The notes: generated by a model not told the origin, from the letters alone. 64,000 nucleotides of DNA from Paenochrobactrum pullorum (GCF_041929845.1 NZ_JBHEEH010000001.1:992001-1056000), one strand, 5' to 3'. Counted from the stretch's first letter, positions 8,687-18,067 are shown. Translations and numbers: made by a program.

Positions 8687-9697
8687 GTGGAATCAGTTAT
8701 GCCAAAGATGATCGTTGTCTTCGTATCTGGATTAATCCTTTGTGTGCCACTTTTAAGCCTGCTTTATTATTTGTTGCCTCACAATTTTTTAAAAGCGCAA
8801 AAGAACGCACGCTCCAATCATACAATCCCCGCACGACAAATTGGCGGTATAGCATTGGTGCCAACCATCTTAATTTTGTTGGGATTTTTTTATTCATATA
8901 TCGGATTGAGCGGCAGGGCTGTTGTGCTGCTTGAAACAAGCGGTTGGCTTTTATGGCTGATAGGGTTGTTGGATGACCGCTACGATATCTCTGTGCGTTT
9001 ACGCTTAGGGGTGCAGCTGATTAGTGCAGCTCTTGGCATTGCAGCTTTGGGATATGAAACTCCGTTTTTACCCTTTATGCCACTATGGTTGGATCGTGGC
9101 TTGCTTGTGCTGGTAATGTTGTATTGGATCAATGTGACCAATTTCATGGATGGTCTGGATTTGATGACAGTCAGTGGCTTGGGAATTCCGGTTCTGTGGA
9201 TTTCAATTTTTGCCGCTCTTGGCCTGACAGAAGGAAGTAGCGGATATTTTTCAGCACTGATTGCAGGTGCATTGTTAGGTTTTGCTTTTTTTAACTGCCA
9301 TCCGGCTAAAGTTTTTTTAGGAGATTCCGGTAGCCTTCCGCTTGGTATGTTGAGCTGTTTTGTATTCCTGTCATTTGCCCGTGATACATCGATCTGGCTC
9401 GCTCTTATCTTGCCGCTTTATTATGTGCTGGATGCGTCATCAACCATTGTTATGCGTTTGTTTGAAAACGAGAATATCTTTGAGGCGCATTCACGCCATG
9501 CATATCAGAAAGCCAGAAGGACAGGTCGCTCTGTTTGGGCGATTATCAGAACTGTCGTCTTTTTAAATGTCGCACTTGGGATAGGCGTATTTTTCGCGCT
9601 GATGAAACCGCAACTATGGATAGAGCTTGCAGTTTGCTTGGCTGCTTTGCTTGCCACCAGTTCATTATTGCTGAAGCTCCGAACGACATCACTTTAA
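8687..9697 (+). CDS. WecA/MraY-family undecaprenyl-phosphate sugar-1-phosphate transferase
   Basis: A 336-residue polytopic inner-membrane glycosyltransferase that transfers a sugar phosphate from a UDP-sugar to undecaprenyl phosphate, the first step of O-antigen or other surface polysaccharide synthesis. Signatures: LLDDRYDIS (acidic metal site), NVTNFMDGLDLM, FLGDSGSLPLG and the C-terminal HSRHAYQKA, which corresponds to the HxHxYQ-type sugar loop of WecA-like rather than MraY enzymes. The GTG start sits 6 bases after AGGAG, better than the ATG at 8699. It converges on the FlaA1/CapD-type gene, which fits a shared polysaccharide role. Confidence 0.88.
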   Translation: MESVMPKMIVVFVSGLILCVPLLSLLYYLLPHNFLKAQKNARSNHTIPARQIGGIALVPTILILLGFFYSYIGLSGRAVVLLETSGWLLWLIGLLDDRYDISVRLRLGVQLISAALGIAALGYETPFLPFMPLWLDRGLLVLVMLYWINVTNFMDGLDLMTVSGLGIPVLWISIFAALGLTEGSSGYFSALIAGALLGFAFFNCHPAKVFLGDSGSLPLGMLSCFVFLSFARDTSIWLALILPLYYVLDASSTIVMRLFENENIFEAHSRHAYQKARRTGRSVWAIIRTVVFLNVALGIGVFFALMKPQLWIELAVCLAALLATSSLLLKLRTTSL

Positions 9698-9716
9698 AAG
9701 CGTATAATAAAAAATC

Positions 9717-9753
9717 TTTCATGCGCTTAGAGATTTTCTCTAAGCGCATGAAA
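9717..9753. terminator. Long palindromic terminator
   Basis: A perfect 17-bp stem (9717-9733 with 9737-9753, core ATGCGCTTAGAGA) and a 3-base loop. A-rich sequence precedes and T-rich sequence follows, so it can end transcription from either side. It lies between the transferase gene and oppositely oriented genes. Confidence 0.8.
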
Positions 9754-9794
9754 TTATCATTTTTACAGCCTGATGGATCAAGCTCATAGTAAAT

Positions 9795-9899
9795 TTATTC
9801 TGATGTCGTTTTTTCTTTGAAGCCTGCGCTATTCATCTTGGCAAAACACCAAACAACAAAAGCTATGGCAGCAACGCCCATTAAATAATACCAGCCCAT
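9795..9899 (-). CDS. Small single-pass membrane protein (34 residues)
   Basis: A 34-residue ORF: MGWYYLMGVAAIAFVVWCFA forms one membrane helix, followed by a polar tail (KMNSAGFKEKTTSE). On the minus strand the ATG follows a GGGA motif by 7 bases. The composition (helix then charged tail) is typical of real small membrane proteins. It lies upstream of no obvious partner in the same direction, though the FlaA1/CapD-type gene ends on the same strand 52 bases before its start, so it may be read from that transcript. Function unknown. Confidence 0.6.
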   Translation of the reverse strand: MGWYYLMGVAAIAFVVWCFAKMNSAGFKEKTTSE

Positions 9900-9951
9900 T
9901 TTATGTTCCCTTATATTTTTAAGGTATTTGGCAGTATTATTGGAGAAATGT

Positions 9952-11856
9952 CTAGTTAATAATTACATCGTCTTTACAGTCATCATAAGGTATGATGCTG
10001 AAAAGTAGCTCACGCAAAGTTTCATGATCATTGGTTGTGAGAGCGTGATTTAAGCGATCAAGTGCTTCATAGATATCAATATTTTCTTTCTGTCCCCGTG
10101 GCGAGCGCATAATCTTGGGGTGACGTGTGGTTTGGACAAATTGAGGATCATAGAAAAGTTCTTCAAAAAGTTTTTCACCGGGGCGGATGCCAGTCACTTC
10201 AATCGCAATATCGCCTTGTGGGTTCTTTTGATCTTTGACAGTGAGGCCGGCAAGCAGAATCATATTTTCTGCAAGTTCTCTGATACGAATGGGTTCGCCC
10301 ATTTCGAGAAGAATTGTGTCACCTGTTTGTGCCACACCACCAGATTGAATGATGAGTTCTGCGGCTTCTTTGATCGACATGAAATAACGGGTCATTTTTT
10401 CATGTGTCAGTGTGACAGGGCCACCTTTGGAAATCTGTTCGCGGAAGAGGGGAACGACAGAACCATTGGAACCTAAAACATTGCCGAAGCGTACTGAATA
10501 AAATGAACTTCTCGGATTTGAAACTTTTGCAATCTGCCCGTATTGATAGATAACGAGTTCAGCCCAACGCTTGGTCGCTCCCATTATATTGGTTGGGCGA
10601 ACGGCTTTGTCTGAAGAAATCAGTACCAGTCTGTCAACTTTGGCAGAAACAGCGGCTTGTGCAACATTGACTGTGCCAATGACATTATTGCGCACACCGA
10701 CAACCGGATTTTTCTCAACAAGCGGAACATGTTTATAAGCGGCACAATGATAAACGATACTGACGCCGTGATCACGAATGGTTCGTTCAACTTCCGAACG
10801 ATCCATGACTGTGCCGAGAACAGGAATGATCTCACAAAGATTGAGTGCCTGTAAGTGCCGTTCCACCTCATAAAGTGCAAACTCACTCACTTCGAACAGT
10901 ACAAGGCGCTTAGGCGCAAGATTGATGATTGCATGGCAAAGTTCTCGCCCGATTGAACCGCCTGCACCTGTCACCATTATGGTTTTGTTATTGACAATTT
11001 CGGTTAAAAGCGTTTGATCGGGTGGTACGGGTGAGCGTCCCAACAGATCGTCAATTTCAACATTACGTAAAGCACTGATAATATATTTGCCGGCAGACAG
11101 ATCGGCAATTGGCGGCAGAATTCTGGTTTTAACAGACTGACGTCCAAGTATATTGGCATATTGACGTCGTTCTGTGGCATTTAAATTTGGGTCGGAAATG
11201 ACAACCTGATCAATACCATAATTTTCTATCAATGATGGAATGCGATCAGGTGAATAAACGCGCAAGCCCGCGATATCCATCCCGATAGTGGCGGGATTAC
11301 TGTCAATAAAACCGTAAACTCTCGTTTGCCCATGACTGCGCAATGCCGTGGCAAGTTGGCGGGCAGGGGCGCCGCTGCCAACAATCAGTGCTTTGGCAAA
11401 ATCTTTATAACTATTGGTTGTACGTTGTAAAATCCATTTCGCACTAAAACGACTGGAGGCAATTAAGACTGTACTGATAAGCCAATATAAAAGTGGCACG
11501 GAGCGCGGTGCACCCCGTCCGCCATTAAGTTCTGTTAAAAAAATGACAAATACCCATAGTAAAGCAACAGCGGTACACGCTTGAAAAATAGACCAGATCG
11601 CCCGTTCTGGAAGATAACGGATGATCGCTCGGTAAAGACCGTATTTGATAAAAATTGGCAGAGCTAAAGCAGGGACGAGTAAAATTAGAAAAAGTTGTGA
11701 TTGATTAGGCTGGAAAACGATACCTAATCTTAAAACGAAAGCAGTATATGCGCTGATCAGCAATATTACACAATCAGTTGACGCTAAAATCAGTTGTTTG
11801 GTACGGCGTGGTAGCTTTGCTGCTTTTTTACACAAAGCCGTGAAATTACTGCTCAA
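9952..11856 (-). CDS. FlaA1/CapD-family nucleoside-diphosphate-sugar epimerase/dehydratase
   Basis: A 634-residue membrane-bound enzyme of the WbpM/FlaA1/CapD group, which usually converts UDP-GlcNAc to a 4-keto-6-deoxy sugar for O-antigen or capsule. Four N-terminal membrane helices (about residues 20-125), a CoA-binding-like Rossmann domain (about 145-260) and a second Rossmann domain with TGAGGSIGREL (about residue 297) are seen; the catalytic region contains SSDKAVRPTN and MGATKRWAE. The start is TTG at 11856, 5 bases after GAGGA; a tiny ATG-ATT-TGA reading frame overlaps it. The FlaA1-like partner of the transferase gene opposite is likely. Confidence 0.9.
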   Translation of the reverse strand: MSSNFTALCKKAAKLPRRTKQLILASTDCVILLISAYTAFVLRLGIVFQPNQSQLFLILLVPALALPIFIKYGLYRAIIRYLPERAIWSIFQACTAVALLWVFVIFLTELNGGRGAPRSVPLLYWLISTVLIASSRFSAKWILQRTTNSYKDFAKALIVGSGAPARQLATALRSHGQTRVYGFIDSNPATIGMDIAGLRVYSPDRIPSLIENYGIDQVVISDPNLNATERRQYANILGRQSVKTRILPPIADLSAGKYIISALRNVEIDDLLGRSPVPPDQTLLTEIVNNKTIMVTGAGGSIGRELCHAIINLAPKRLVLFEVSEFALYEVERHLQALNLCEIIPVLGTVMDRSEVERTIRDHGVSIVYHCAAYKHVPLVEKNPVVGVRNNVIGTVNVAQAAVSAKVDRLVLISSDKAVRPTNIMGATKRWAELVIYQYGQIAKVSNPRSSFYSVRFGNVLGSNGSVVPLFREQISKGGPVTLTHEKMTRYFMSIKEAAELIIQSGGVAQTGDTILLEMGEPIRIRELAENMILLAGLTVKDQKNPQGDIAIEVTGIRPGEKLFEELFYDPQFVQTTRHPKIMRSPRGQKENIDIYEALDRLNHALTTNDHETLRELLFSIIPYDDCKDDVIIN

Positions 11857-12160
11857 ATCATTCCTCTTAAATATTTAACCCGAACCAAAAGGCTTTTAAG
11901 TCTATTAAGTAAATTTTGTGAACGAATGAAAACTTGAGCCCACATACGAATTTTAACTGGAATCTTGTACAATAAGAGCGACTCATTTTCTAGCAATCAT
12001 CCAACTTAATAATTAAAATGACGATACAAATTTTATATAAAGTTTTAAATTAGTTTTATGGCTAATAAACTTCACGATGGAATATTAGTTTTGATATAAA
12101 TTCTATGTTGAAAAACAAGGTTTCTATAGTACCGAAACAAACCGTTCGGCAGGTTGTCTT
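11857..12160. other. AT-rich intergenic region
   Basis: About 300 bases between two minus-strand genes. It must hold the promoter of the FlaA1/CapD-type gene and the 3' end region of the DUF2793 gene. I see only a weak 5-bp stem (CCGAA/TTCGG near 12132-12149) and no convincing ORF or RNA gene. Confidence 0.5.
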
Positions 12161-12997
12161 TTAAGCTATCACTGTGCCGCTTCGTAAAGATAACCACTGA
12201 CTGCCGTCAGAATAGGCGTGTTGTGCTCCACCTGTGGCATCGCTTACAAAAATAATGGAGCCTGCGCCATGCGTTGTGGCAGAGGGTAGGTTTGCAACTG
12301 TGGTCGTTCCGGTGCGGATCGGACCATCGACATGCAGGCGGGTTGATGGAAACATGGCACCAATCATAACATTGCCGCTTGTGCGGTCGATGCGCATGGC
12401 TTCGCGCCACTGGCCATTATCATCACCCACTTTAACAGAGAAATCTTTGCTTCCGGCCAGCCCCATTTCTGCATGACCTGTCCAATTGGATTGAAACAAT
12501 AATGAGGCTGTGTCGGCGTCTGTGTTTTTGTTTAATTTCAGCTGGTGGCCATTGCCTGCGTGATTAAATAATGTGGCCTCTGAGGAGACCGTCAGACGGT
12601 TCGTTTCATCAGCACTGGCGTGGATACCAAGCATTTCTACGGAGCTTATATCAGAGCTGCCGGTTAATTCTTGCCAGTCATTACCGTTGAAAACAAGCAT
12701 GTTGCTTTCATTTTTGACATAACAAAGCCAGCCTGTTTGCGGTGTGAAATAATACCAGCTGCCATCAGTAAAGGCAGCAATTTTTTGAGTTTGCAACGCC
12801 CAGTCGCCTCCCGCGTCGTCGGGCACAATATAGCGATCGCCTTCTTCTGCCGCGGGGTCTGGATGGGTGTAATCGCGTGCAATAACGGCAAGCTGCACAA
12901 TAGCATCCAGTATTCGCAAAGCTTCATTATGGGTGACATGTTTTTGCGCTTGGCTTGGCAAAATATAAGGCAGTTTCAAATGGTTGGTTTGTTCCAT
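12161..12997 (-). CDS. DUF2793 domain protein, phage/GTA fibre- or spike-like
   Basis: A 278-residue protein. The N-terminal half (about residues 3-115, from HLKLPYILPSQAQKHVTHNEA on) matches DUF2793, found in alphaproteobacterial phage and GTA-linked proteins. The C-terminal part (RLHVDGPIRTGTTTVANLPS, then IIFVSDATGGAQHAYSDGSQW) resembles the receptor-binding ends of tail-fibre proteins of Hyphomicrobiales. From memory, the head-spike genes of the Rhodobacter capsulatus GTA carry DUF2793, so a GTA spike or fibre is a reasonable guess although the main GTA cluster is 33 kb away. The ATG follows AAGGAGA by 7 bases. It stands alone, without other phage genes nearby. Confidence 0.75.
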   Translation of the reverse strand: MEQTNHLKLPYILPSQAQKHVTHNEALRILDAIVQLAVIARDYTHPDPAAEEGDRYIVPDDAGGDWALQTQKIAAFTDGSWYYFTPQTGWLCYVKNESNMLVFNGNDWQELTGSSDISSVEMLGIHASADETNRLTVSSEATLFNHAGNGHQLKLNKNTDADTASLLFQSNWTGHAEMGLAGSKDFSVKVGDDNGQWREAMRIDRTSGNVMIGAMFPSTRLHVDGPIRTGTTTVANLPSATTHGAGSIIFVSDATGGAQHAYSDGSQWLSLRSGTVIA

Positions 12998-13012
12998 AAA
13001 TCATTCTCCTTC

Positions 13013-13030
13013 ATGCAATGATTATTGCAT
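13013..13030. promoter_or_regulatory. Perfect palindrome just upstream of the DUF2793 gene
   Basis: ATGCAATGATTATTGCAT has perfect 7-bp arms and a 4-base centre. It lies 16 bases upstream of the DUF2793 start codon, next to the ribosome site, so it could be a repressor operator or a leader hairpin. Confidence 0.5.
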
Positions 13031-13174
13031 CAAGTGTAATTCAGCTTTGGAACAGGGGGATAGATTTCTTCGTAAATAATCGCTTTTATGATGGGTTTTA
13101 TACGATCTTCAGGTATAGCTACGGGTGGAATAGAAGTAAGATGGCAAGGTTTACACCGGAAAGACGTCTTTGAA

Positions 13175-14080
13175 ATGGCTTTGGTTTTTGATACTGATTT
13201 CACACCGGATTATGGTGTGGCGCATCAAGTGGCACCCAATATTTCCAGATTAACAGTCAATAATCCGAGTGCTTTTACCTTTCACGGCACCAATACTTAT
13301 ATCGTTGGCACCGATCATTTGGCGATTATTGATCCAGGCCCGGAAGATGATGCGCACTTTCAAGCTATTTTGAAAGCGGTCAACGAGCGTCCGGTCAGCC
13401 ATATTTTTGTCAGTCATACGCACCGTGATCATTCACCATTAGCACAACGTTTGAAGCAGCGCTTTGGTGCGCAAACAGTTGCAGAAGGCGTGCATCGTCC
13501 ATCACGGGAATACCATCGGGGCGAGGTTAATATGCTGGAAGCGGCAGCGGATACGGATTTTGTGCCTGATATAGCCCTGAAGCATGGCGAGACTTTGAAT
13601 GGTGATGGATGGGCCCTGACAGGCATTCATACGCCCGGTCATGCGGCAAACCATATGGTATTTGCATTAGAGAACAGTGGTGTGTTGTTTTCAGCTGATC
13701 ATGTGATGGCGTGGGCAACATCTGTAGTAGCGCCACCGGATGGTTCGATGAGCGATTATATGGCCTCATTGGATGTACTGCTTGAACGCGATGATCAATT
13801 ATATTTGCCTGGGCATGGTGGTGCTGTAACCAATCCGGCAGCCTTTTTGCGTGGCCTTCGTATGCACCGGAAAATGCGAGAGCGCGCCATTCTGGAGCGC
13901 GTAATAACAGGTGACCGAACCATTATGGAAATCGTAAAAGCGATTTACCGCGATATTGATCCACGCCTGCATGGTGCGGCCGCGTTGTCTGTTATGGCGC
14001 ATATGGAAGATCTGGTTAGCAAAGGGCTTGTGCGCACTGACGGTTATGCCAGCTTGAATGGGATCTATGCGCCATCTTAA
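13175..14080 (+). CDS. Metallo-beta-lactamase-fold hydrolase (LACTB2-like)
   Basis: A 301-residue hydrolase with the dinuclear zinc motif HTHRDH (residues 88-93 of this start), further ligands in HTPGHAANH and ADHVMAWAT, and GHGGAV near the C-terminal third, then a small winged-helix tail. This is the LACTB2/RNase-Z-like subgroup of cytoplasmic MBL proteins; the substrate is unknown. Conserved sequence begins around MALVFDTDFTPDYG, so I place the start at 13175; the frame is open to an ATG at 13088, whose extra 29 residues look unlike the family. Confidence 0.82.
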   Translation: MALVFDTDFTPDYGVAHQVAPNISRLTVNNPSAFTFHGTNTYIVGTDHLAIIDPGPEDDAHFQAILKAVNERPVSHIFVSHTHRDHSPLAQRLKQRFGAQTVAEGVHRPSREYHRGEVNMLEAAADTDFVPDIALKHGETLNGDGWALTGIHTPGHAANHMVFALENSGVLFSADHVMAWATSVVAPPDGSMSDYMASLDVLLERDDQLYLPGHGGAVTNPAAFLRGLRMHRKMRERAILERVITGDRTIMEIVKAIYRDIDPRLHGAAALSVMAHMEDLVSKGLVRTDGYASLNGIYAPS

Positions 14081-14205
14081 TATGAGTGATAAAATGTGAT
14101 GATGTAAAAATCTGTGTTTCGTGGAAAATACGGTGTCCTATCGCTAACTTATAGGGTAAGCACGCCGCTTGGAAGCCGTAATTTAGATTCTGCGGAGATA
14201 CTAAT

Positions 14206-14583
14206 ATGGATCGTAGCCAGTCAGGCGACGTATCAGATAATCATATGGAAACATCCGAGCCGGCTTCTTTGGAGGCTGTCGAGCTTGAATTTGCTTTAGG
14301 TGCTCAAGATGTTCTGACAGATGGGTTTGATGTTGCTTTGACCAAAGCGGCAGATGTTGTGCGTGGTAGAGTGCTGTTTAATATGCCGGCAGTCGACACA
14401 ACGACCGCGCAACGAATTGCAGCTATTGCAATTTTTAATGATATATCTGAACAGGTTTTATTTGTCACTTTACATAATGACGGCATCACCATGTCGTTAA
14501 ACCCTTTAACCGGTGAAAATAAGGTTTTTGAGGGATTAGGGCGCAATTTTGCTGCAGTCGCTCGTGGACTGGACGGCTTATAA
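14206..14583 (+). CDS. Hypothetical protein
   Basis: A 125-residue acidic soluble protein with no signal peptide or membrane helix. I do not recognise its family. The ATG follows GGAGA by 7 bases. It converges on the deacetylase gene with no gap: its stop codon is directly next to the deacetylase stop, so the two transcripts must overlap. Confidence 0.65.
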   Translation: MDRSQSGDVSDNHMETSEPASLEAVELEFALGAQDVLTDGFDVALTKAADVVRGRVLFNMPAVDTTTAQRIAAIAIFNDISEQVLFVTLHNDGITMSLNPLTGENKVFEGLGRNFAAVARGLDGL

Positions 14584-15348
14584 TCAATGTTGGGTCGGCT
14601 TGGCAGTCAAAACAGAATGGCTGCTTTGGACATCTTTTAGACGCACAAAACGCATTCCGCGCTGTTTTAATTTCAAAATTCCTGTGGCCACACCTTCGCC
14701 TGCTTTACGGCTTGGCTGATTGATATGGGCGATGATGACATCGCCGTCACGGGCATTTAAAATTCTTTTTTCTGTTGCGCCGCTCGAAAGTGATGCTCCC
14801 ATATCGGCATTGAGCGAATATCCGCCAATCTTATAGCCCATTTTCTCAATGTGGCTTATGGCATCGTTGGAATAACGCGCGGTCGCGTCGCGATACCATT
14901 GCGGCTGCGGAGCACCGGCAGCTTTAATCGCGTCTGTTCCCCCTTGTACTTCCTTTTCCACCGCTTCTAATGATCCGGCAGTTTTGATGCCATACATGGT
15001 TGGAATGGTAGTAATGGCAGGTACATGCTGAGCCCCATGATTTTCAATCTGAAATAAATCCGGATGCGCCAGCATGACTTTCATCGCAGGCTCATTATGC
15101 TGCAACCATCGCGCCGTGATGAAAAATGTTGCGGGAATTTTCTCTGCCACCAGCATATTCAAAATACGTAAATCTGTTTTGCCGGAACACGCATCAAGGG
15201 TGAGGGCGACTTGTGCACCTTTCGAACCACCCGGTTGAATGAACAAATGCGGCTCGGCCAGATTGTCAGCTTGTGCAGGAGCGCTCAGCACTGTGGCTGC
15301 ACCCAAATGGGTCAAAAACAATAATCCGGCAAAAACAGGTTTGAACAT
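14584..15348 (-). CDS. Polysaccharide deacetylase (NodB-type fold), exported
   Basis: A 254-residue protein with a signal peptide (hydrophobic residues 5-22, cleavage likely after AQA at about 27). The NodB-homology motifs are reduced but visible: VALTLDACSG holds the catalytic-type aspartate and ENHGAQH matches the HxxxH zinc motif. It should act on an acetylated glycan such as peptidoglycan or a surface polysaccharide in the periplasm. It lies downstream of ppdK on the same strand, but a terminator separates the two. Confidence 0.8.
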   Translation of the reverse strand: MFKPVFAGLLFLTHLGAATVLSAPAQADNLAEPHLFIQPGGSKGAQVALTLDACSGKTDLRILNMLVAEKIPATFFITARWLQHNEPAMKVMLAHPDLFQIENHGAQHVPAITTIPTMYGIKTAGSLEAVEKEVQGGTDAIKAAGAPQPQWYRDATARYSNDAISHIEKMGYKIGGYSLNADMGASLSSGATEKRILNARDGDVIIAHINQPSRKAGEGVATGILKLKQRGMRFVRLKDVQSSHSVLTAKPTQH

Positions 15349-15371
15349 TTTCGTCCTTTTAAGAGAAAGGA

Positions 15372-15401
15372 AAAACAGCCGGAAATTGATCCGGCTGTTT
15401 T
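15372..15401 (-). terminator. Rho-independent terminator of ppdK
   Basis: An 11-bp perfect stem, AAAACAGCCGG and CCGGCTGTTTT, with an 8-base loop and T-rich flank on the minus strand, 8 bases after the ppdK stop. Confidence 0.85.
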
Positions 15402-15409
15402 ATATCTAT

Positions 15410-18067
15410 TTATTTGACCGAAGCTTGTGCTGCTGCCAAACGGGCAATCGGTACACGGAACGGCGAGCAGGATACATAATCAAGGCCGATCTTTTCGCAA
15501 AATGCAATCGATGCCGGATCGCCGCCATGTTCACCACAAATGCCAAGCTTGATTTTCGGACGTGCTGAACGACCGCGCTCGGTTGCAATTTGCACCAGTT
15601 CACCAACACCATCCACATCAAGCGAAACGAACGGATCTTGTTCAATCACGCCTTTTTGCTGATAGGCGGTGATGAAAGGTGCTGCATCATCGCGTGAAAT
15701 ACCAAATGTTGTCTGTGTCAGATCGTTGGTGCCGAAGGAGAAAAACTCGGCAGACTGGGCAATGTCTGCTGCACGCAGAGCTGCACGCGGCAGTTCAATC
15801 ATGGTACCAACCATATAGTCGATTTTAATGCCGGCTTCTTTCATCACGTCTGCGGCAACGGCATCAATGCGGGCTTTGACGAAATCCAACTCGGCTTTGA
15901 GACCGACAAGCGGCACCATCACTTCCGGAACAACAGCTTCGCCGGTTTTTTGGGCGGCTTCTACAGCTGCTTCAAAAATCGCACGCGCCTGCATTTCAGC
16001 AATTTCCGGATAGGAAATGGCAAGGCGACAACCGCGATGGCCAAGCATCGGGTTAAATTCATGCAGGCTATCACTGCGTTCGCGCAGCAATTCCGGCGAT
16101 ATATCCATCGCAGTTGCCACTTCGGCAATTTCAGTGTCTGTACGTGGCAGGAATTCGTGCAATGGCGGATCAAGCAAACGGATGGTGACCGGCAAACCCT
16201 TCATGATTTCAAAAATTTCGGCAAAGTCGGCGCGTTGCATCGGCAGAAGTTTTGCCAAGGCTTTGCGGCGGCCTTCTTCATCATTGGAAAGGATCATCTC
16301 GCGCATGGCAAGAATACGTTCGCCTTCAAAGAACATATGCTCGGTGCGGCAAAGCCCGATACCTTCGGCGCCAAAAGAACGGGCGGTGCGGGCATCTGCC
16401 GGTGTTTCGGCATTGGCGCGCACTTTCATGCGGCGGGTTTTGTCAGCCCATTCCATCAACTGGCCAAAGTCGCCGGAAAGTTCCGGCTGAAGCATCGCAA
16501 CCGAACCTTTTAAAATCTGGCCGCTGGCACCATCAATGGTGATGATGTCGCCTTTTTTGAAGGTCTGGCCTGCGGCAAGCATGGTGCCGTTGCGGTAGTC
16601 CACACGCACTGAGCCTGCACCCGATACGCATGGCTTGCCCATGCCGCGGGCAACCACAGCCGCGTGGCTTGTCATGCCGCCGCGCGTTGTCAGAATGCCT
16701 TCTGCGGCATGCATGCCGTGAATATCTTCCGGGCTGGTTTCAATGCGTACTAGAATGACTTTGCGGCCTTCGGCCTTAGCCTGTTCTGCATCTTCGGACG
16801 AGAAAACAATCTCACCGGTTGCGGCACCCGGAGAGGCCGGAAGACCCGCGCCGATAACATGACGGGCGGCTTTGGGGTCAATAGTTGGATGCAAAAGCTG
16901 ATCAAGTGATGCCGGTTCAATACGCATCACTGCTTCACTCTGCGTGATCAAACCTTCGTCCGCCATTTCTACAGCCATTTTAAGTGCTGCTTTGGCGGTG
17001 CGCTTGCCGGAGCGGGTTTGCAGCATCCACAATTTGCCACGCTCGATGGTGAATTCCAGATCCTGCATGTCGCGGTAATGCTGTTCCAGTTTGTCGGCGA
17101 CGGCGATAAAATCGGCAAAAGCTTCCGGCATAACCTTTTCAAGCGATGGCTTGTCGGAACCAGCGGCAATGCGGGCTTCTTCGGTAATATTTTGTGGTGT
17201 GCGGATACCGGCAACCACATCTTCACCCTGAGCATTGACGAGAAACTCGCCATAGAGCTTCTTTTCACCGGTTGAAGGGTTGCGGGTAAAGGCAACGCCG
17301 GTGGCGGAGCTGTCACCCATATTGCCGAACACCATAGCCTGTACGTTGACAGCAGTACCCCAGCTTTCCGGAATGGAATGCAGGCGGCGATAGGTGATGG
17401 CGCGGGCATTCATCCAGCTGGAGAAAACCGCACCAACGGCGCCGGACAGCTGCTGTTTCGGATCCTGCGGGAAAGGTTTGCCCAGCTCTTCCTCAACGGT
17501 AGCTTTATATTTGGCGATGACATCTTTCCAGTCGTCAGCGGTCAAGTCCGTATCGACTTCGGTGCCGAGGCCTGCTTTTTTATCTTCGAGAATTTCTTCA
17601 AAGAATGCGTGATCGACGCCCAAAACAACATCAGAATACATCTGGATGAAGCGGCGATAGCTGTCATAGGCAAAACGGGCATCATTGGCTTCACGGGCAA
17701 TAGCTTCAACAGTTTGATCATTGAGACCAAGATTGAGAACCGTATCCATCATACCAGGCATGGAAGCACGTGAGCCGGAGCGCACAGAAACCAGCAGTGG
17801 CTTGTCCATATCACCAAAACGGCGACCGGTAATTCTTGCTACTTCCGCCAAGGAATCTTGAATTTGCTGTTCCAGCTCAGGCGGATAGCTGCGGTCATGC
17901 GCGTAATAATAGGTGCAAACTTCGGTCGTGATGGTAAAACCTGGAGGAACCGGCAAGCCAAGGCTGCACATTTCAGCCAAATTCGCTCCTTTACCCCCGA
18001 GCAGTTCACGGTCACTTGCCGCGCCTTCTGCTTTTCCATCGCCGAAATTATATACCCATTTAGCCAT
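15410..18067 (-). CDS. ppdK: Pyruvate, phosphate dikinase
   Basis: An 885-residue, full-length PpdK that interconverts pyruvate, ATP and phosphate with phosphoenolpyruvate, AMP and pyrophosphate. The nucleotide-binding domain starts with LLGGKGANLAEM; the swivelling central domain has the phosphorylated histidine in GGMTSHAAVVARGMGKPCVSG (about residue 455); the C-terminal TIM barrel has GLCRTEHMFF, LDPPLHEFLPR and the cysteine in ICGEHGGDP. Many Hyphomicrobiales use it in gluconeogenesis or PEP supply. The ATG has an AGGAGGT ribosome site. Confidence 0.97.
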   Translation of the reverse strand: MAKWVYNFGDGKAEGAASDRELLGGKGANLAEMCSLGLPVPPGFTITTEVCTYYYAHDRSYPPELEQQIQDSLAEVARITGRRFGDMDKPLLVSVRSGSRASMPGMMDTVLNLGLNDQTVEAIAREANDARFAYDSYRRFIQMYSDVVLGVDHAFFEEILEDKKAGLGTEVDTDLTADDWKDVIAKYKATVEEELGKPFPQDPKQQLSGAVGAVFSSWMNARAITYRRLHSIPESWGTAVNVQAMVFGNMGDSSATGVAFTRNPSTGEKKLYGEFLVNAQGEDVVAGIRTPQNITEEARIAAGSDKPSLEKVMPEAFADFIAVADKLEQHYRDMQDLEFTIERGKLWMLQTRSGKRTAKAALKMAVEMADEGLITQSEAVMRIEPASLDQLLHPTIDPKAARHVIGAGLPASPGAATGEIVFSSEDAEQAKAEGRKVILVRIETSPEDIHGMHAAEGILTTRGGMTSHAAVVARGMGKPCVSGAGSVRVDYRNGTMLAAGQTFKKGDIITIDGASGQILKGSVAMLQPELSGDFGQLMEWADKTRRMKVRANAETPADARTARSFGAEGIGLCRTEHMFFEGERILAMREMILSNDEEGRRKALAKLLPMQRADFAEIFEIMKGLPVTIRLLDPPLHEFLPRTDTEIAEVATAMDISPELLRERSDSLHEFNPMLGHRGCRLAISYPEIAEMQARAIFEAAVEAAQKTGEAVVPEVMVPLVGLKAELDFVKARIDAVAADVMKEAGIKIDYMVGTMIELPRAALRAADIAQSAEFFSFGTNDLTQTTFGISRDDAAPFITAYQQKGVIEQDPFVSLDVDGVGELVQIATERGRSARPKIKLGICGEHGGDPASIAFCEKIGLDYVSCSPFRVPIARLAAAQASVK

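Noticed and set aside
14114..14299. A 61-codon open frame before the hypothetical gene at 14206
   Set aside because: It overlaps the better supported gene in another frame and has no ribosome site.
15950..16513. Plus-strand open frames inside ppdK
   Set aside because: They mirror the coding strand of ppdK, whose motifs are intact over the full length.
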